A stretch of DNA of 64,000 nucleotides from Streptomyces aureus (lineage in GTDB: Bacteria; Actinomycetota; Actinomycetes; Streptomycetales; Streptomycetaceae): NCBI RefSeq assembly GCF_000725495.1, contig NZ_JNZD01000026.1, positions 51,235-115,234 of the forward strand. Reading direction: 5' to 3'. This document shows positions 9,621 to 17,737 of this stretch, piece by piece. The position numbers and the translations under genes were made by a program. The notes beneath the pieces are model-generated. The model had not been told where the DNA came from. It was given only the letters and a program-made list of their open reading frames with translations, and ran no database searches. The first letter of the stretch is position 1. Each line of letters starts with the position of its first letter.

Positions 9621-11071
9621 TGTCCTCCGTCCCCCGGCTGGTCGTCGCCGCACCCTCCTCGGGCAGCGGCAAGACCACCGTCGCCACGGGGCTGATGGCG
9701 GCCCTCGCCGGTCGGGGGCTCGCCGTGTCCCCGCACAAGGTGGGGCCCGACTACATCGACCCCGGGTACCACGCGCTCGCCACCGGGCGCGTGGGGCGCA
9801 ACCTCGACGCGTACCTGTGCGGAGCGGACCTGATCGGGCCGCTGTTCGCGCACGGGGCGCGCGGCTGCGACCTCGCGGTCGTCGAGGGCGTGATGGGGCT
9901 GTACGACGGGGCCGCGGGCGAGGGCGAACTGGCCTCCACGGCCCATGTGGCGAAGCTGCTGCGGGCGCCCGTGGTGCTGGTCGTCGACGCGTCCTCGCAG
10001 TCGCGGTCCGTGGCCGCGCTGGTGCACGGCTTCGCCTCCTGGGACCCGGAGGTGCGGATCGGGGGCGTGATCCTGAACAAGGTCGCCTCGGACCGGCACG
10101 AGGCGCTGCTGCGCGACGCGCTGGACTCCTCCGGGGTGCCGGTGCTCGGTGTACTGCGGCGGGCGCCGCAGGTGGACACGCCGTCCCGGCACCTCGGTCT
10201 CGTGCCGGTCGCCGAGCGGCGGGCGGAGGCGGTCGCGGCCGTCGCGGCGATGGCGGCGCAGGTCGCCGAAGGGTGCGACCTGGACGCGCTGGCGGCGCTG
10301 GCGCGCACTGCCGGTGCGTTGTCGGGTGCGGCCTGGGACCCGGCCGAGGCCGTGGCCCCGCCCACCCACGACCACCCGACTCGCTCCGCCGACAAGCGTG
10401 CGCCCGTGGTGGCCGTCTCCGGAGCCGAGGCGCTCAGCGGCCACCCGACCCGCCCGGCCGGGAAGCGGGTGCCCGTGGTGGCCGTCGCGGGCGGGGAGGC
10501 GTTCACCTTCTCCTACGCCGAGCACGCCGAGCTCCTCGCCGCCGCCGGCGCCGAGGTCGTCCCCTTCGACCCGCTGCGCGACGAGCAGCTGCCCGAGGGG
10601 ACGGGCGGGCTGGTGATAGGCGGCGGTTTCCCCGAGGTGTACGCGGCCGAGCTGTCCGCCAACGAGCCGCTGCGCAAGGCCGTCGCGGCCCTCGCGGAGT
10701 CGGGTGCGCCGGTGGCCGCCGAGTGCGCCGGGCTGCTCTACCTGTGCCGGGAGCTGGACGGGCGGCCGATGTGCGGGGTGCTCGACGCGCGGGCCCGGAT
10801 GGACGAGCGGCTGACCCTCGGCTACCGGGACGCCGTGGCCCTCGGCGACAGCGTGCTCGCCCCGGCCGGCACCCGGATGCGCGGGCACGAGTTCCACCGC
10901 ACGGTCGTGGAACCGGGCGCCGGGCCGTCCCCGGCCTGGGGGATGCGCGCCCCCGAACGGCGCGTCGAAGGTTTCGTGCAGCGAGGCGTGCACGCGAGTT
11001 ATCTGCACACGCACTGGGCGTCCGAGCCCGGCGTGGCCCGTCGGTTCGTCGAGAGGTGCCTGACGTCATGA
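9620..11071 (+). CDS. cobB: cobyrinate a,c-diamide synthase CobB (CbiA family)
   Basis: CobB amidates the a and c side chains of (hydrogeno)cobyrinate with glutamine and ATP. The 483-residue protein starts SSVPRLVVAAPSSGSGKTT, with the nucleotide-binding P-loop at residues 11-20 and HKVGPDYIDPGYH after it. The C-terminal glutamine amidotransferase domain has its nucleophile Cys369 in AAECAGLLYL and ends with the typical HASYLHTHW block. ATG 9620 is preferred. A GTG three bases earlier is also possible. An oddity is a tandem 69-bp duplication at 10373-10510 that doubles a 23-residue piece (252-274 and 275-297) around the first strand of the amidotransferase domain. Confidence 0.95.
   Translation: MSSVPRLVVAAPSSGSGKTTVATGLMAALAGRGLAVSPHKVGPDYIDPGYHALATGRVGRNLDAYLCGADLIGPLFAHGARGCDLAVVEGVMGLYDGAAGEGELASTAHVAKLLRAPVVLVVDASSQSRSVAALVHGFASWDPEVRIGGVILNKVASDRHEALLRDALDSSGVPVLGVLRRAPQVDTPSRHLGLVPVAERRAEAVAAVAAMAAQVAEGCDLDALAALARTAGALSGAAWDPAEAVAPPTHDHPTRSADKRAPVVAVSGAEALSGHPTRPAGKRVPVVAVAGGEAFTFSYAEHAELLAAAGAEVVPFDPLRDEQLPEGTGGLVIGGGFPEVYAAELSANEPLRKAVAALAESGAPVAAECAGLLYLCRELDGRPMCGVLDARARMDERLTLGYRDAVALGDSVLAPAGTRMRGHEFHRTVVEPGAGPSPAWGMRAPERRVEGFVQRGVHASYLHTHWASEPGVARRFVERCLTS
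10373..10510 (+). repeat. tandem 69-bp duplication inside cobB
   Basis: Two adjacent 69-bp units (10373-10441 and 10442-10510) encode HPTRSADKRAPVVAVSG and HPTRPAGKRVPVVAVAG followed by six residues each. The unit is a multiple of three, so the frame is kept. The copies have diverged by point changes, so the event is not very recent. Confidence 0.85.
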
Positions 11072-11817
11072 GCAGCAAGCTGATCGGAGTCGGGGTCGGT
11101 CCCGGTGACCCGGAGCTGGTGACCGTCAAGGGCGTCAACGCCCTGCGCGCCGCGGACGTCGTCGTCGTCCCCGTCATGGCCGCGGCGGACGGGACGGACG
11201 GCGGGGAGCGGGGACGGGCCGAGGCGACCGTCCTGCACTACGTGTCCGAGCAGAAGGTCGTCCGGGTGGTGTTCGCGCTCAACGAGCGCAGCGACCGGGA
11301 GCGGCGCGAGGCCGCCTGGGACGCCGCCGGCGACCGGGTCGCGGGCCTGCTCGCCCGGCACGGCACGGTCGCCTTCGCCACCATCGGCGACCCCAACGTG
11401 TACTCCACGTTCACCTACCTCGCGCACACGATCGGGGAGCTGGTCCCCGGCACGGTGGTGGAGACGGTGCCCGGCATCACCGCCATGCAGGACCTCGCCG
11501 CGCGCTCGGGCGCGGTCCTGACCGAGGGGACCGAACCGCTCACCCTCGTCCCGGTGACCGCGGGCTCGGCCGTGCTCAAGGACGCGCTGAACGGGCCCGG
11601 CACGGTGGTCGCGTACAAGTTCGGGCGGCAGGCCGCCGAGGTGGCCGAGGCGCTGCGGGACAGCGGGCGGCTCGAGGACGCCGTCTGGGGGTCGGCGCTC
11701 GGTCTCGACGCCGAGTCGATCCGCCCGGCCGCCGACCTCGACGGCGAACCGCTCCCGTACCTGTCGACGCTCATCGCGCCCGCGCGCCGCGACGGGACCC
11801 GCGGCGGAAAGCTGTGA
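11068..11817 (+). CDS. cobI: precorrin-2 C20-methyltransferase CobI
   Basis: CobI methylates C-20 of precorrin-2 with S-adenosylmethionine, the step that commits siroheme precursor to corrin. The 249-residue protein belongs to the tetrapyrrole methylase family. It has the N-terminal GVGVGPGDPELVTVKGVNAL (residues 6-25), the cofactor-binding ATIGDPNVYSTFTYL and VPGITAMQDLAAR in the middle, and AYKFGRQ near residue 190. The ATG overlaps the cobB stop by four bases. It is the last gene of the first cobalamin run. The next gene is on the other strand and convergent, with a 38-base gap. Confidence 0.95.
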   Translation: MSSKLIGVGVGPGDPELVTVKGVNALRAADVVVVPVMAAADGTDGGERGRAEATVLHYVSEQKVVRVVFALNERSDRERREAAWDAAGDRVAGLLARHGTVAFATIGDPNVYSTFTYLAHTIGELVPGTVVETVPGITAMQDLAARSGAVLTEGTEPLTLVPVTAGSAVLKDALNGPGTVVAYKFGRQAAEVAEALRDSGRLEDAVWGSALGLDAESIRPAADLDGEPLPYLSTLIAPARRDGTRGGKL

Positions 11818-11855
11818 CCCTCCCCCGCCCGGCACGCCCGGCCGGCCCCACGGGC

Positions 11856-12584
11856 TCAGCCCGCGAGGCCCACCACCAGCCAGATGAAGGCCACCCCCGC
11901 GACCGTGCAGAGCAGGGTCGAGCGGGCCGGGTGGTCGTGGTGCGCCTCCGGGAGGATCTCGGCGGCGGCGAGGTAGAGCAGCACGCCGCCGAAGAGACCG
12001 AGGTACCCGCCGAGCACCCGTTCGGGGATGGTGAAGAAGAGCGTCGAGGCGGCACCGATCATGGGGGCCGCCGCGTCCGCGTACAGCATGAACAGGGCCT
12101 TGCGGCGGGCGTTCCCGTACAGGCTCGTGATCGTGTACGTGTTGAAGCCGTCCGCGAAGTCGTGCGCGATGACCGCGAGGGCGACGGCCAGCGCCATGCC
12201 CCCGCCGACCTGGAAGGCGGCGCCGATCGCGACGCCGTCCATCGCGCTGTGGCCGACCATCGCGGCGGCCGCCGTCAGGCCCACCTCGGGCGCCCGTCCG
12301 TCGTTCTCCCCGCCCCCGTGCGCGGCCCGGCGGTGGGCGAGGAGCCGTTCGACCAGATGGGCCAGCAGGAAGCCACCCACGAAAAGCAGCAGCGCGGCCG
12401 GGACCCCGAACACCTCGGTGCCCGCCGCGTCCAGCGCCTCCGGCAGCAGGTCCAGGCCGACCACGCCCAGCATCAGGCCCCCGGCCAGGCCGAGCACCAG
12501 ATGGCGGCGGTCGGTCACCCGCTGCGCCGTCCAGCCGCCGGCCAGCGTCATCAGGAACGCGCCGAGCGCGACGAGGACCGCCAT
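11856..12584 (-). CDS. ZIP-family metal transporter
   Basis: A 242-residue integral membrane protein with seven to eight predicted helices. The central helices carry the ZIP metal-site pattern: MVGHSAMDGVAIGAAF (helix 4) and VIAHDFADGFNTYTI (helix 5), and helix 2 has GVVGLDLLPEAL. The cytoplasmic loop at about 80-100 contains a HRRAAHGGGEND stretch that could bind metal. ZIP proteins move divalent metals into the cytoplasm. The substrate here is not readable, and cobalt or zinc are possible. The gene interrupts the cobalamin cluster on the opposite strand, convergent with cobI and divergent from cobM (108-base gap), so a role in cobalt supply is plausible but unproven. Confidence 0.85.
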   Translation of the reverse strand: MAVLVALGAFLMTLAGGWTAQRVTDRRHLVLGLAGGLMLGVVGLDLLPEALDAAGTEVFGVPAALLLFVGGFLLAHLVERLLAHRRAAHGGGENDGRAPEVGLTAAAAMVGHSAMDGVAIGAAFQVGGGMALAVALAVIAHDFADGFNTYTITSLYGNARRKALFMLYADAAAPMIGAASTLFFTIPERVLGGYLGLFGGVLLYLAAAEILPEAHHDHPARSTLLCTVAGVAFIWLVVGLAG

Positions 12585-12692
12585 AGGCCCTTGCTATCCG
12601 ATCCACCCCCGTGTCCGCACCTCAGGCGACGGCCCCGGGCCCACTGAACCCCTCGCAGCACCCCGATCTTCCGTAGGAGAGGACCCATTCCC

Positions 12693-13538
12693 ATGGCCGA
12701 AGCCCCCACCGGCAAGGTGACCTTCGTCGGTGCCGGCCCCGGCGCCGCCGACCTGCTGACCTTCCGCGCCGCGCGGGCCATCGCCGAGGCCGACGTCGTG
12801 ATCTGGGCGGCGAGCCTGGTGCAGGCCGAGGTCCTCGGCCACGCGCGCGAGGGCGCCGAGATCCTCGACTCGGCGACGATGTCGCTGGAGGACGTCGTCG
12901 CCGTCTACGAACGGGCCCGCGACGAGGGCCTGCGGGTGGCGCGGATCCACTCCGGCGACCCGGCCCTGTGGGGCGGGACGCAGGAACAGGTCGACCGGTG
13001 CGCCGAGATCGGCATCGACACGGAGATCGTGCCGGGCGTCTCGTCCTTCTCCGCCGTCGCCGCGATCGCGCAGCGCGAGCTGACGATCCCCGAGGTCGCC
13101 CAGTCCGTGATCCTGACCCGGCTCGGCGGCGGCAAGACGCCGATGCCGCCCGGGGAGGACGTCCGCGAGTTCGCGAGGCACGGCACGACGATGGCGCTGT
13201 TCCTGTCGGCGGCGCGCAGCGGGCAGCTGGTGCGGGAGCTGCTCGAGGGCGGCTATCCCACGAGCACACCGGTCGTCGTGGCCTACCAGGCGACCTGGCC
13301 GGAGGAACTGATCGTGAGGTGCACGGTCGGCACGCTGGAGGAGACCGTCAAGGAGCACAAGCTCTGGAAGCACACGCTCTTCCTGGTCGGCCCCGCCCTC
13401 GACGCGAGCGGCACCCGCTCGCACCTCTACCACCCGGGTCACTTCCACGGCTTCCGCAAGGCCGACCCGCAGGCGCGCGCCGAGCTGCGGGCCGCGCGCC
13501 GGGCCGGTGCGGGCGGTACCCAGGACCCGGCGTCGTGA
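12693..13538 (+). CDS. cobM: precorrin-4 C11-methyltransferase CobM (CbiF)
   Basis: CobM methylates C-11 of (cobalt-)precorrin-4. The 281-residue tetrapyrrole methylase has GKVTFVGAGPGAADLLTFRA (residues 7-26), IHSGDPALWGGTQEQ, VPGVSSFSAVAA and LTRLGGGKTPMP, all typical of CobM/CbiF. The C-terminal 25 residues are Ala/Arg-rich and not conserved. A good ribosome site (taggagagg) lies about ten bases before ATG 12693. This gene begins the second cobalamin run, so a promoter should lie in the 108-base divergent gap shared with the ZIP gene, where I see no riboswitch. It overlaps cobL by four bases (GTGA). Confidence 0.95.
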   Translation: MAEAPTGKVTFVGAGPGAADLLTFRAARAIAEADVVIWAASLVQAEVLGHAREGAEILDSATMSLEDVVAVYERARDEGLRVARIHSGDPALWGGTQEQVDRCAEIGIDTEIVPGVSSFSAVAAIAQRELTIPEVAQSVILTRLGGGKTPMPPGEDVREFARHGTTMALFLSAARSGQLVRELLEGGYPTSTPVVVAYQATWPEELIVRCTVGTLEETVKEHKLWKHTLFLVGPALDASGTRSHLYHPGHFHGFRKADPQARAELRAARRAGAGGTQDPAS

Positions 13539-14884
13539 GCGTGGACGTCACCGGAGCGGGGGTCCGGCCGGCCGGCGGGCGGGACGCGTCCGCCCCTCCG
13601 GCGGGCCGGCCCGGTGTGATCACCGTCGTCGGTACGGGCACGGGTGCGCCGCTCTCCCCGGAGGCCGAGGCGGTGCTCGCCGGGGCCGGGCTGGTCGTGG
13701 GCGCCCGGCGGCATCTGACGGCCGCCCGGACACCGGAGCGGGCGGAGCGGGTGGTGCTCGGGCCGCTGGCACCGGCCCTTGACCGGATCGAGCGGTACGC
13801 GGCCGAAGGGGAGCGCGAGGGCCCGGTCGTGGTGCTCGCCTCGGGCGACCCCGGATTCTTCGGGATCGTGCGGGCGCTCGCCGAGCGGTTCGGGTCGGAG
13901 CGGCTGGACGTGCGCCCCGGGGTCTCGTCGGTGGCGGCCGCCTTCTCCCGGCTCGGGCTGCCCTGGGACGACGCGGTGGTGGTCAGCGCGCACGGGCGTG
14001 ATCCGCGCACGGCCGTCCTGATCTGCCGGTCGCGGCCCAAGGTGGCGGTGCTGACCGCTCCCGGGTCGGGGCCAGCCGAGCTGGGCGCGGCCCTGGCCGA
14101 CGCGGGCGCGGAGCGCGTCCTGGTGGTGGCGAGCGCCCTCGGCGATCCGGAGCGGGAGCGGGTCGAGCGGGTCACCCCCGCCGAGGCGGCCGCCCGCGAC
14201 TGGGGTCCGGCGGTCAGTGTCGTGCTGTGTCTGGACGAGGCGCGGGCCCTGGCGCCGGTGCGGACCGTCGCCGGCCCGGTGGCCGGCCCGGACCGCTGGG
14301 CCCTGGAGGAGGGCGAGTTCGCCCACCGCGACTCGATGATCAGCAAGTTCGAGGTGCGGGCGCTGGCCCTGGCCCGGATCGGGCCCGGGCTCGGCGACCT
14401 GGTGTGGGACATCGGCGCGGGCTCCGGTTCCGTCGCCGTGGAGTGCGCGCGGTTCGGCGCCGCGGTGACCGCGGTCGAGAAGACCGAGGACGGCTGCGAG
14501 CGGGTCCGCGCCAACGCTGCGGCGCACGGCGTGGACGTGCGGGTCGTGCACGGGGCCGCGCCTGGCGCACTGTCCGCCCTGGACGCTCCGCACGACCCGG
14601 ACGCGGTGTTCATCGGCGGCGGCGGACGGGAGCTGCCGGAGATCGTCTCGGTGTGCGCGCGGCGGGCCCGGCGGGCCGTCGTGATCGCGATGGCCGCGCT
14701 CGACCGGGTGCCGGCCGCCCGGGACGCGCTCACCGCCGCCGGACTCGTCTGCGACGGCGTCCTGTTGCAGTCCTCGCGGCTCGCCCCGCTGCCGGGCGGG
14801 GTCTCCCGGCTCGCGGCGGCCAATCCCGTCTTTGTGCTGTGGGGCGTCCGGCCCCCGGCCCCTACCGAAGGAGTCCTCCAGTGA
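13535..14884 (+). CDS. cobL: precorrin-6Y C5,15-methyltransferase (decarboxylating) CobL, CbiE-CbiT fusion
   Basis: CobL methylates C-5 and C-15 and decarboxylates the acetate side chain at C-12. The 449-residue protein has an N-terminal CbiE-like tetrapyrrole methylase domain (about 27-230) with ITVVGTGTGAPLSPEAE, VLASGDPGFFGIV and RPGVSSVAAAFSRLG. A C-terminal CbiT-like Rossmann methyltransferase (about 250-440) carries HRDSMISKFEVRALAL and the SAM loop DIGAGSGSVAVE (292-303). The first 26 residues are a Gly/Pro/Ala-rich extension. GTG 13535 overlaps the cobM stop, and GTG 13541 is an alternative start. The gene overlaps the next by four bases. Confidence 0.95.
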   Translation: MSVDVTGAGVRPAGGRDASAPPAGRPGVITVVGTGTGAPLSPEAEAVLAGAGLVVGARRHLTAARTPERAERVVLGPLAPALDRIERYAAEGEREGPVVVLASGDPGFFGIVRALAERFGSERLDVRPGVSSVAAAFSRLGLPWDDAVVVSAHGRDPRTAVLICRSRPKVAVLTAPGSGPAELGAALADAGAERVLVVASALGDPERERVERVTPAEAAARDWGPAVSVVLCLDEARALAPVRTVAGPVAGPDRWALEEGEFAHRDSMISKFEVRALALARIGPGLGDLVWDIGAGSGSVAVECARFGAAVTAVEKTEDGCERVRANAAAHGVDVRVVHGAAPGALSALDAPHDPDAVFIGGGGRELPEIVSVCARRARRAVVIAMAALDRVPAARDALTAAGLVCDGVLLQSSRLAPLPGGVSRLAAANPVFVLWGVRPPAPTEGVLQ

Positions 14885-16587
14885 TCGGCCTGATCTCCGC
14901 CACGGCGGCGGGCACGGCGGCCCGTGACCGGCTCGCCGCGGCCTGGCCCACCCGTACCCGGGTCTACGACGGACCCGTGGCGGAGGCCGTGCGGCGGGCC
15001 TTCGCGGAGTGCGACCACCTGGTGTGCTTCCTGGCCACCGGCGCGGTCGTACGGCTCGTCGCGCCGCTGCTCGGCGACAAGGCGTCGGACCCCGGTGTGG
15101 TGTGCGTCGACGAGGCGGGACGGTTCGCCGTGTCGCTGATCGGCGGGCACGCGGGAGGGGCCAACGAACTCGCCCGCGAGGTGGGGGAGTTGCTGGAAGC
15201 CCAGCCGGTGGTCACGACGGCCACGGACGCGGTGGGCGTGCCCGGACTCGACACCCTCGGCCTCCCCGTGGAAGGGGATGTCGCCGGGGTCTCGCGGGCG
15301 ATGCTGGACGGCGAACCGGTCGTGCTGGAGCGGGAGTCGCCCTGGCCGCTGCCCGCCCTGCCGCCGAACGTGGGAAGCCCCGCGACGCCGGGTGCCGCCG
15401 TGGTCCGGGTGAGCGACCGTGACCGGGAGCCCGTCGCGCGCGAGGTCGTCCTGCGTCCGCCGACCCTGGTCGTCGGTGTCGGCGCCTCCCGGGGCGCGCC
15501 CGTGGAGGAGGTCCTCGGCCTCGTCGGGGACACCCTGCGCGAGGCCGGGCTCTCGGCGGCGTCGGTGGCCGAACTGGCCACCGTGGACGCCAAGTCGGAG
15601 GAGCCCGGCATCGTCGGGGCCGCCGCCCGGCTCGGGGTCCCGGTCGTCACGTACACAGCCGAGGAACTGGCGGCGGTCGACGTCCCGAACCCCTCCGGCG
15701 CGCCGCTCGCGGCCGTCGGGACCCCGTCCGTGGCGGAGGCCGCCGCGCTGATCGGCGGGGGCGAACTCCTGGTGCCCAAGCGGAAGTCGGTACGGGACGA
15801 CGGGCGGCCCGCGATGGCGACCTGCGCGGTGGCGCGCCGCCCGGCGCGCGGACGGCTCGCGGTCGTCGGCCTGGGCCCCGGGGCCCGCGATCTGCTCACC
15901 CCGCGGGCGACGGCGGAACTGCGGCGGGCCGCGGTGCTCGTCGGGCTCGACCAGTACGTCGACCAGATCCGCGACCTGCTGCGGCCTGGCACCCTGATCC
16001 TGGAGTCGGGGCTCGGCGCCGAGGAGGAGCGGGCGCGCACGGCGGTGGCCGAGGCCCGGCGCGGACAGGCCGTCGCGCTGATCGGCAGCGGCGACGCGGG
16101 CGTGTACGCGATGGCCTCGCCCGCGCTGGCCGAGGCGTCGGACGACATCGACGTCGTCGGGGTGCCGGGCGTGACCGCGGCGCTCGCGGCGGGGGCGATC
16201 CTCGGCGCGCCGCTCGGCCACGACCATGTGTCCATCAGCCTGTCCGACCTGCACACGCCGTGGGAGGTCATCGAGCGCCGGGTGCGCGCGGCGGCCGAGG
16301 CCGACATCGTCGTGACCTTCTACAACCCCCGCAGCCGGGGCCGGGACTGGCAGCTGCCGAAGGCGCTCGCGATCCTCGCCGAGCACCGGGAGGCGGCGAC
16401 GCCGGTGGGGGTCGTGCGCAACGCCTCCCGGCCGGACGAGTCGAGCCGGGTCACGACGCTGGGGTCCCTGGATCCGGCGATCGTCGACATGATGACCGTG
16501 GTGACCGTGGGCAACACGGCGACCCGCGAGATCGCCGGGCGCATGGTGACCCCGCGCGGCTACCGCTGGCAGAAGGAGACCGAGTGA
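14881..16587 (+). CDS. cobJ: CbiG-CobJ fusion: cobalt-precorrin-5A hydrolase-like domain plus precorrin-3B C17-methyltransferase
   Basis: A 568-residue bifunctional protein. Residues 1-320 are CbiG-like: LISATAAGTAARDRL, CFLATGAVVRLVAPLLGDK, VSLIGGHAGGANELAR (helix and strand signature) and VVGVGASRGAPVEEVL of the C-terminal CbiG subdomain. Residues 325-568 are CobJ/CbiH: RLAVVGLGPGARDLLTPRA, LIGSGDAGVYAMASPALAE, VPGVTAALAAGAILGAPLGHD and VTFYNPRSRGRDWQLPKAL. CobJ contracts the ring by methylating C-17, and CbiG opens the lactone and releases acetaldehyde in the anaerobic-type route. Joining CbiG to CobJ in a genome that also has CobN mixes features of both routes. Four-base overlaps exist with both neighbours. 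Confidence 0.93.
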   Translation: MIGLISATAAGTAARDRLAAAWPTRTRVYDGPVAEAVRRAFAECDHLVCFLATGAVVRLVAPLLGDKASDPGVVCVDEAGRFAVSLIGGHAGGANELAREVGELLEAQPVVTTATDAVGVPGLDTLGLPVEGDVAGVSRAMLDGEPVVLERESPWPLPALPPNVGSPATPGAAVVRVSDRDREPVAREVVLRPPTLVVGVGASRGAPVEEVLGLVGDTLREAGLSAASVAELATVDAKSEEPGIVGAAARLGVPVVTYTAEELAAVDVPNPSGAPLAAVGTPSVAEAAALIGGGELLVPKRKSVRDDGRPAMATCAVARRPARGRLAVVGLGPGARDLLTPRATAELRRAAVLVGLDQYVDQIRDLLRPGTLILESGLGAEEERARTAVAEARRGQAVALIGSGDAGVYAMASPALAEASDDIDVVGVPGVTAALAAGAILGAPLGHDHVSISLSDLHTPWEVIERRVRAAAEADIVVTFYNPRSRGRDWQLPKALAILAEHREAATPVGVVRNASRPDESSRVTTLGSLDPAIVDMMTVVTVGNTATREIAGRMVTPRGYRWQKETE

Positions 16588-16805
16588 GCCCCGTGAGCCA
16601 GGCACCGCCCCGGACCGGGCACCCGCTCGGGCGGGGTTCCGCCGGAGTCCGCCTCCCGGTCCCCGGGGCCGAGCGGGCCTCGGACGAGGCCGTGCGGGCC
16701 GATCTCGCCCCGCAGACCGTGGGGGCCGACCCGGCCCCGCAGACCGACCGGGCCCACCAGGCCTCGAAGACCACCGCGGCCGACGCCGCCGAGGAGACAT
16801 CGTGA
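16584..16805 (+). CDS. 73-residue Ala/Pro-rich ORF translationally coupled between cobJ and cbiX
   Basis: A 73-codon frame lies exactly between the two flanking genes. Its GTG 16584 overlaps the cobJ stop by four bases, and its TGA overlaps the GTG of cbiX by four bases. The peptide is hydrophilic, low in complexity, without Cys or membrane segments, and has an internal near-repeat (ADLAPQT, then ADPAPQT). I do not recognise it. The four-base overlap at both ends is the same pattern as the genuine genes of this operon and argues for translation, perhaps as a coupling spacer. Against this, the composition resembles unselected GC-rich sequence. Confidence 0.5.
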   Translation: MSPVSQAPPRTGHPLGRGSAGVRLPVPGAERASDEAVRADLAPQTVGADPAPQTDRAHQASKTTAADAAEETS

Positions 16806-17737
16806 CCACCCCGCCCCCCGCCCTGCTCGTCGCCGGACACGGCACCCGGGACGAGGCCGGAGCCGAGGCCTTCCGTTCCTTCGTACGGGAGCTGGGCCGC
16901 CGCCATCCCGAACTGCCCGTCGCCGGCGGGTTCATCGAGCTGTCGCCGCCCCCGCTGGGCGAGGCCGTCGGCGAACTCGTCGCCCAGGGGGTACGGCGTT
17001 TCGCCGCCGTGCCGCTGATGCTGGTGTCCGCCGGGCACGCCAAGGGCGACATCCCGGCGGCGCTGGCCCGCGAGAAGGAACGGCACCCCGGGATCTCGTA
17101 CACGTACGGCCGTCCGCTGGGCCCGCATCCGTCGCTGCTCGCCGTGCTGGAGCGGCGGCTGGAGGAGGCGCTGGGCGACAGCGTCACGACGCCCGAGGAG
17201 CGGGCCGAGGTGACGGTGCTGCTCGTGGGCCGCGGGTCCACCGACCCGGACGCCAACGCCGAGGTGCACAGGGCCGCCCGGCTGCTGTGGGAGGGCCGCG
17301 GCTACGCGGGCGTCGAGACCGCGTTCGTGTCCCTGGCGGCACCGGACGTTCCCTCGGGCCTCGACCGCTGCGTGAGGCTGGGCGCCCGCCGGATCGTGGT
17401 CCTGCCCTACTTCCTGTTCACCGGCATCCTCCCGGACCGGGTGCGGCGGCAGACGGAGGACTGGGCGGCCGCGCATCCCGAGGCCGAGGTGCGCTCCGCC
17501 GACGTCATCGGTCCCGAACCCGAACTGCTCGACCTGGTCATGGAGCGCTACCGTGAGGCAGTGGCGGGCGCCGTGCGGATGAACTGCGACTCCTGCGTCT
17601 ACCGCATCGCGCTGCCCGGCTTCGAGGACAAGGTGGGGCTCCCCCAGCAGCCGCACTTCCACCCGGACGACGACGGCGGCCACGACGGACACGGGCACCA
17701 CCATCACGGGGGGCACACGCATTCCCATGCCCACTGA
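16802..17737 (+). CDS. cbiX: sirohydrochlorin cobaltochelatase CbiX, long form with His tail
   Basis: CbiX inserts Co2+ into sirohydrochlorin without ATP, the early-insertion chelatase. The 311-residue protein has two class II chelatase half domains. The first starts ALLVAGHGTRDEAGAEAF (7-24, metal-site His) with PLMLVSAGHAKGDIP, and the second has VLLVGRGSTDPDANAE and LPYFLFTGILPDRV. The MNCDSC motif (260-265) matches the MxCxxC motif of long CbiX proteins, which hold an Fe-S cluster. The C-terminus (about 285-311) is very His-rich (HFHPDDDGGHDGHGHHHHGG), a likely cobalt store or donor. It overlaps the preceding small ORF by four bases and cobC by 11 bases. Confidence 0.92.
   Translation: MTTPPPALLVAGHGTRDEAGAEAFRSFVRELGRRHPELPVAGGFIELSPPPLGEAVGELVAQGVRRFAAVPLMLVSAGHAKGDIPAALAREKERHPGISYTYGRPLGPHPSLLAVLERRLEEALGDSVTTPEERAEVTVLLVGRGSTDPDANAEVHRAARLLWEGRGYAGVETAFVSLAAPDVPSGLDRCVRLGARRIVVLPYFLFTGILPDRVRRQTEDWAAAHPEAEVRSADVIGPEPELLDLVMERYREAVAGAVRMNCDSCVYRIALPGFEDKVGLPQQPHFHPDDDGGHDGHGHHHHGGHTHSHAH

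Noticed and set aside
12585..12692. Second cobalamin riboswitch before cobM
   Set aside because: The 108-base gap lacks the B12 box and the aptamer core found at 587-656, and is too short for the full aptamer.
13348..17256. Very long minus-strand open frame of 1302 codons across cobL-cobJ-cbiX
   Set aside because: It is antisense to well-conserved cobalamin genes, is Arg/Ser/Pro-rich, and has no domain. Long antisense frames are a normal by-product of very GC-rich codon use.
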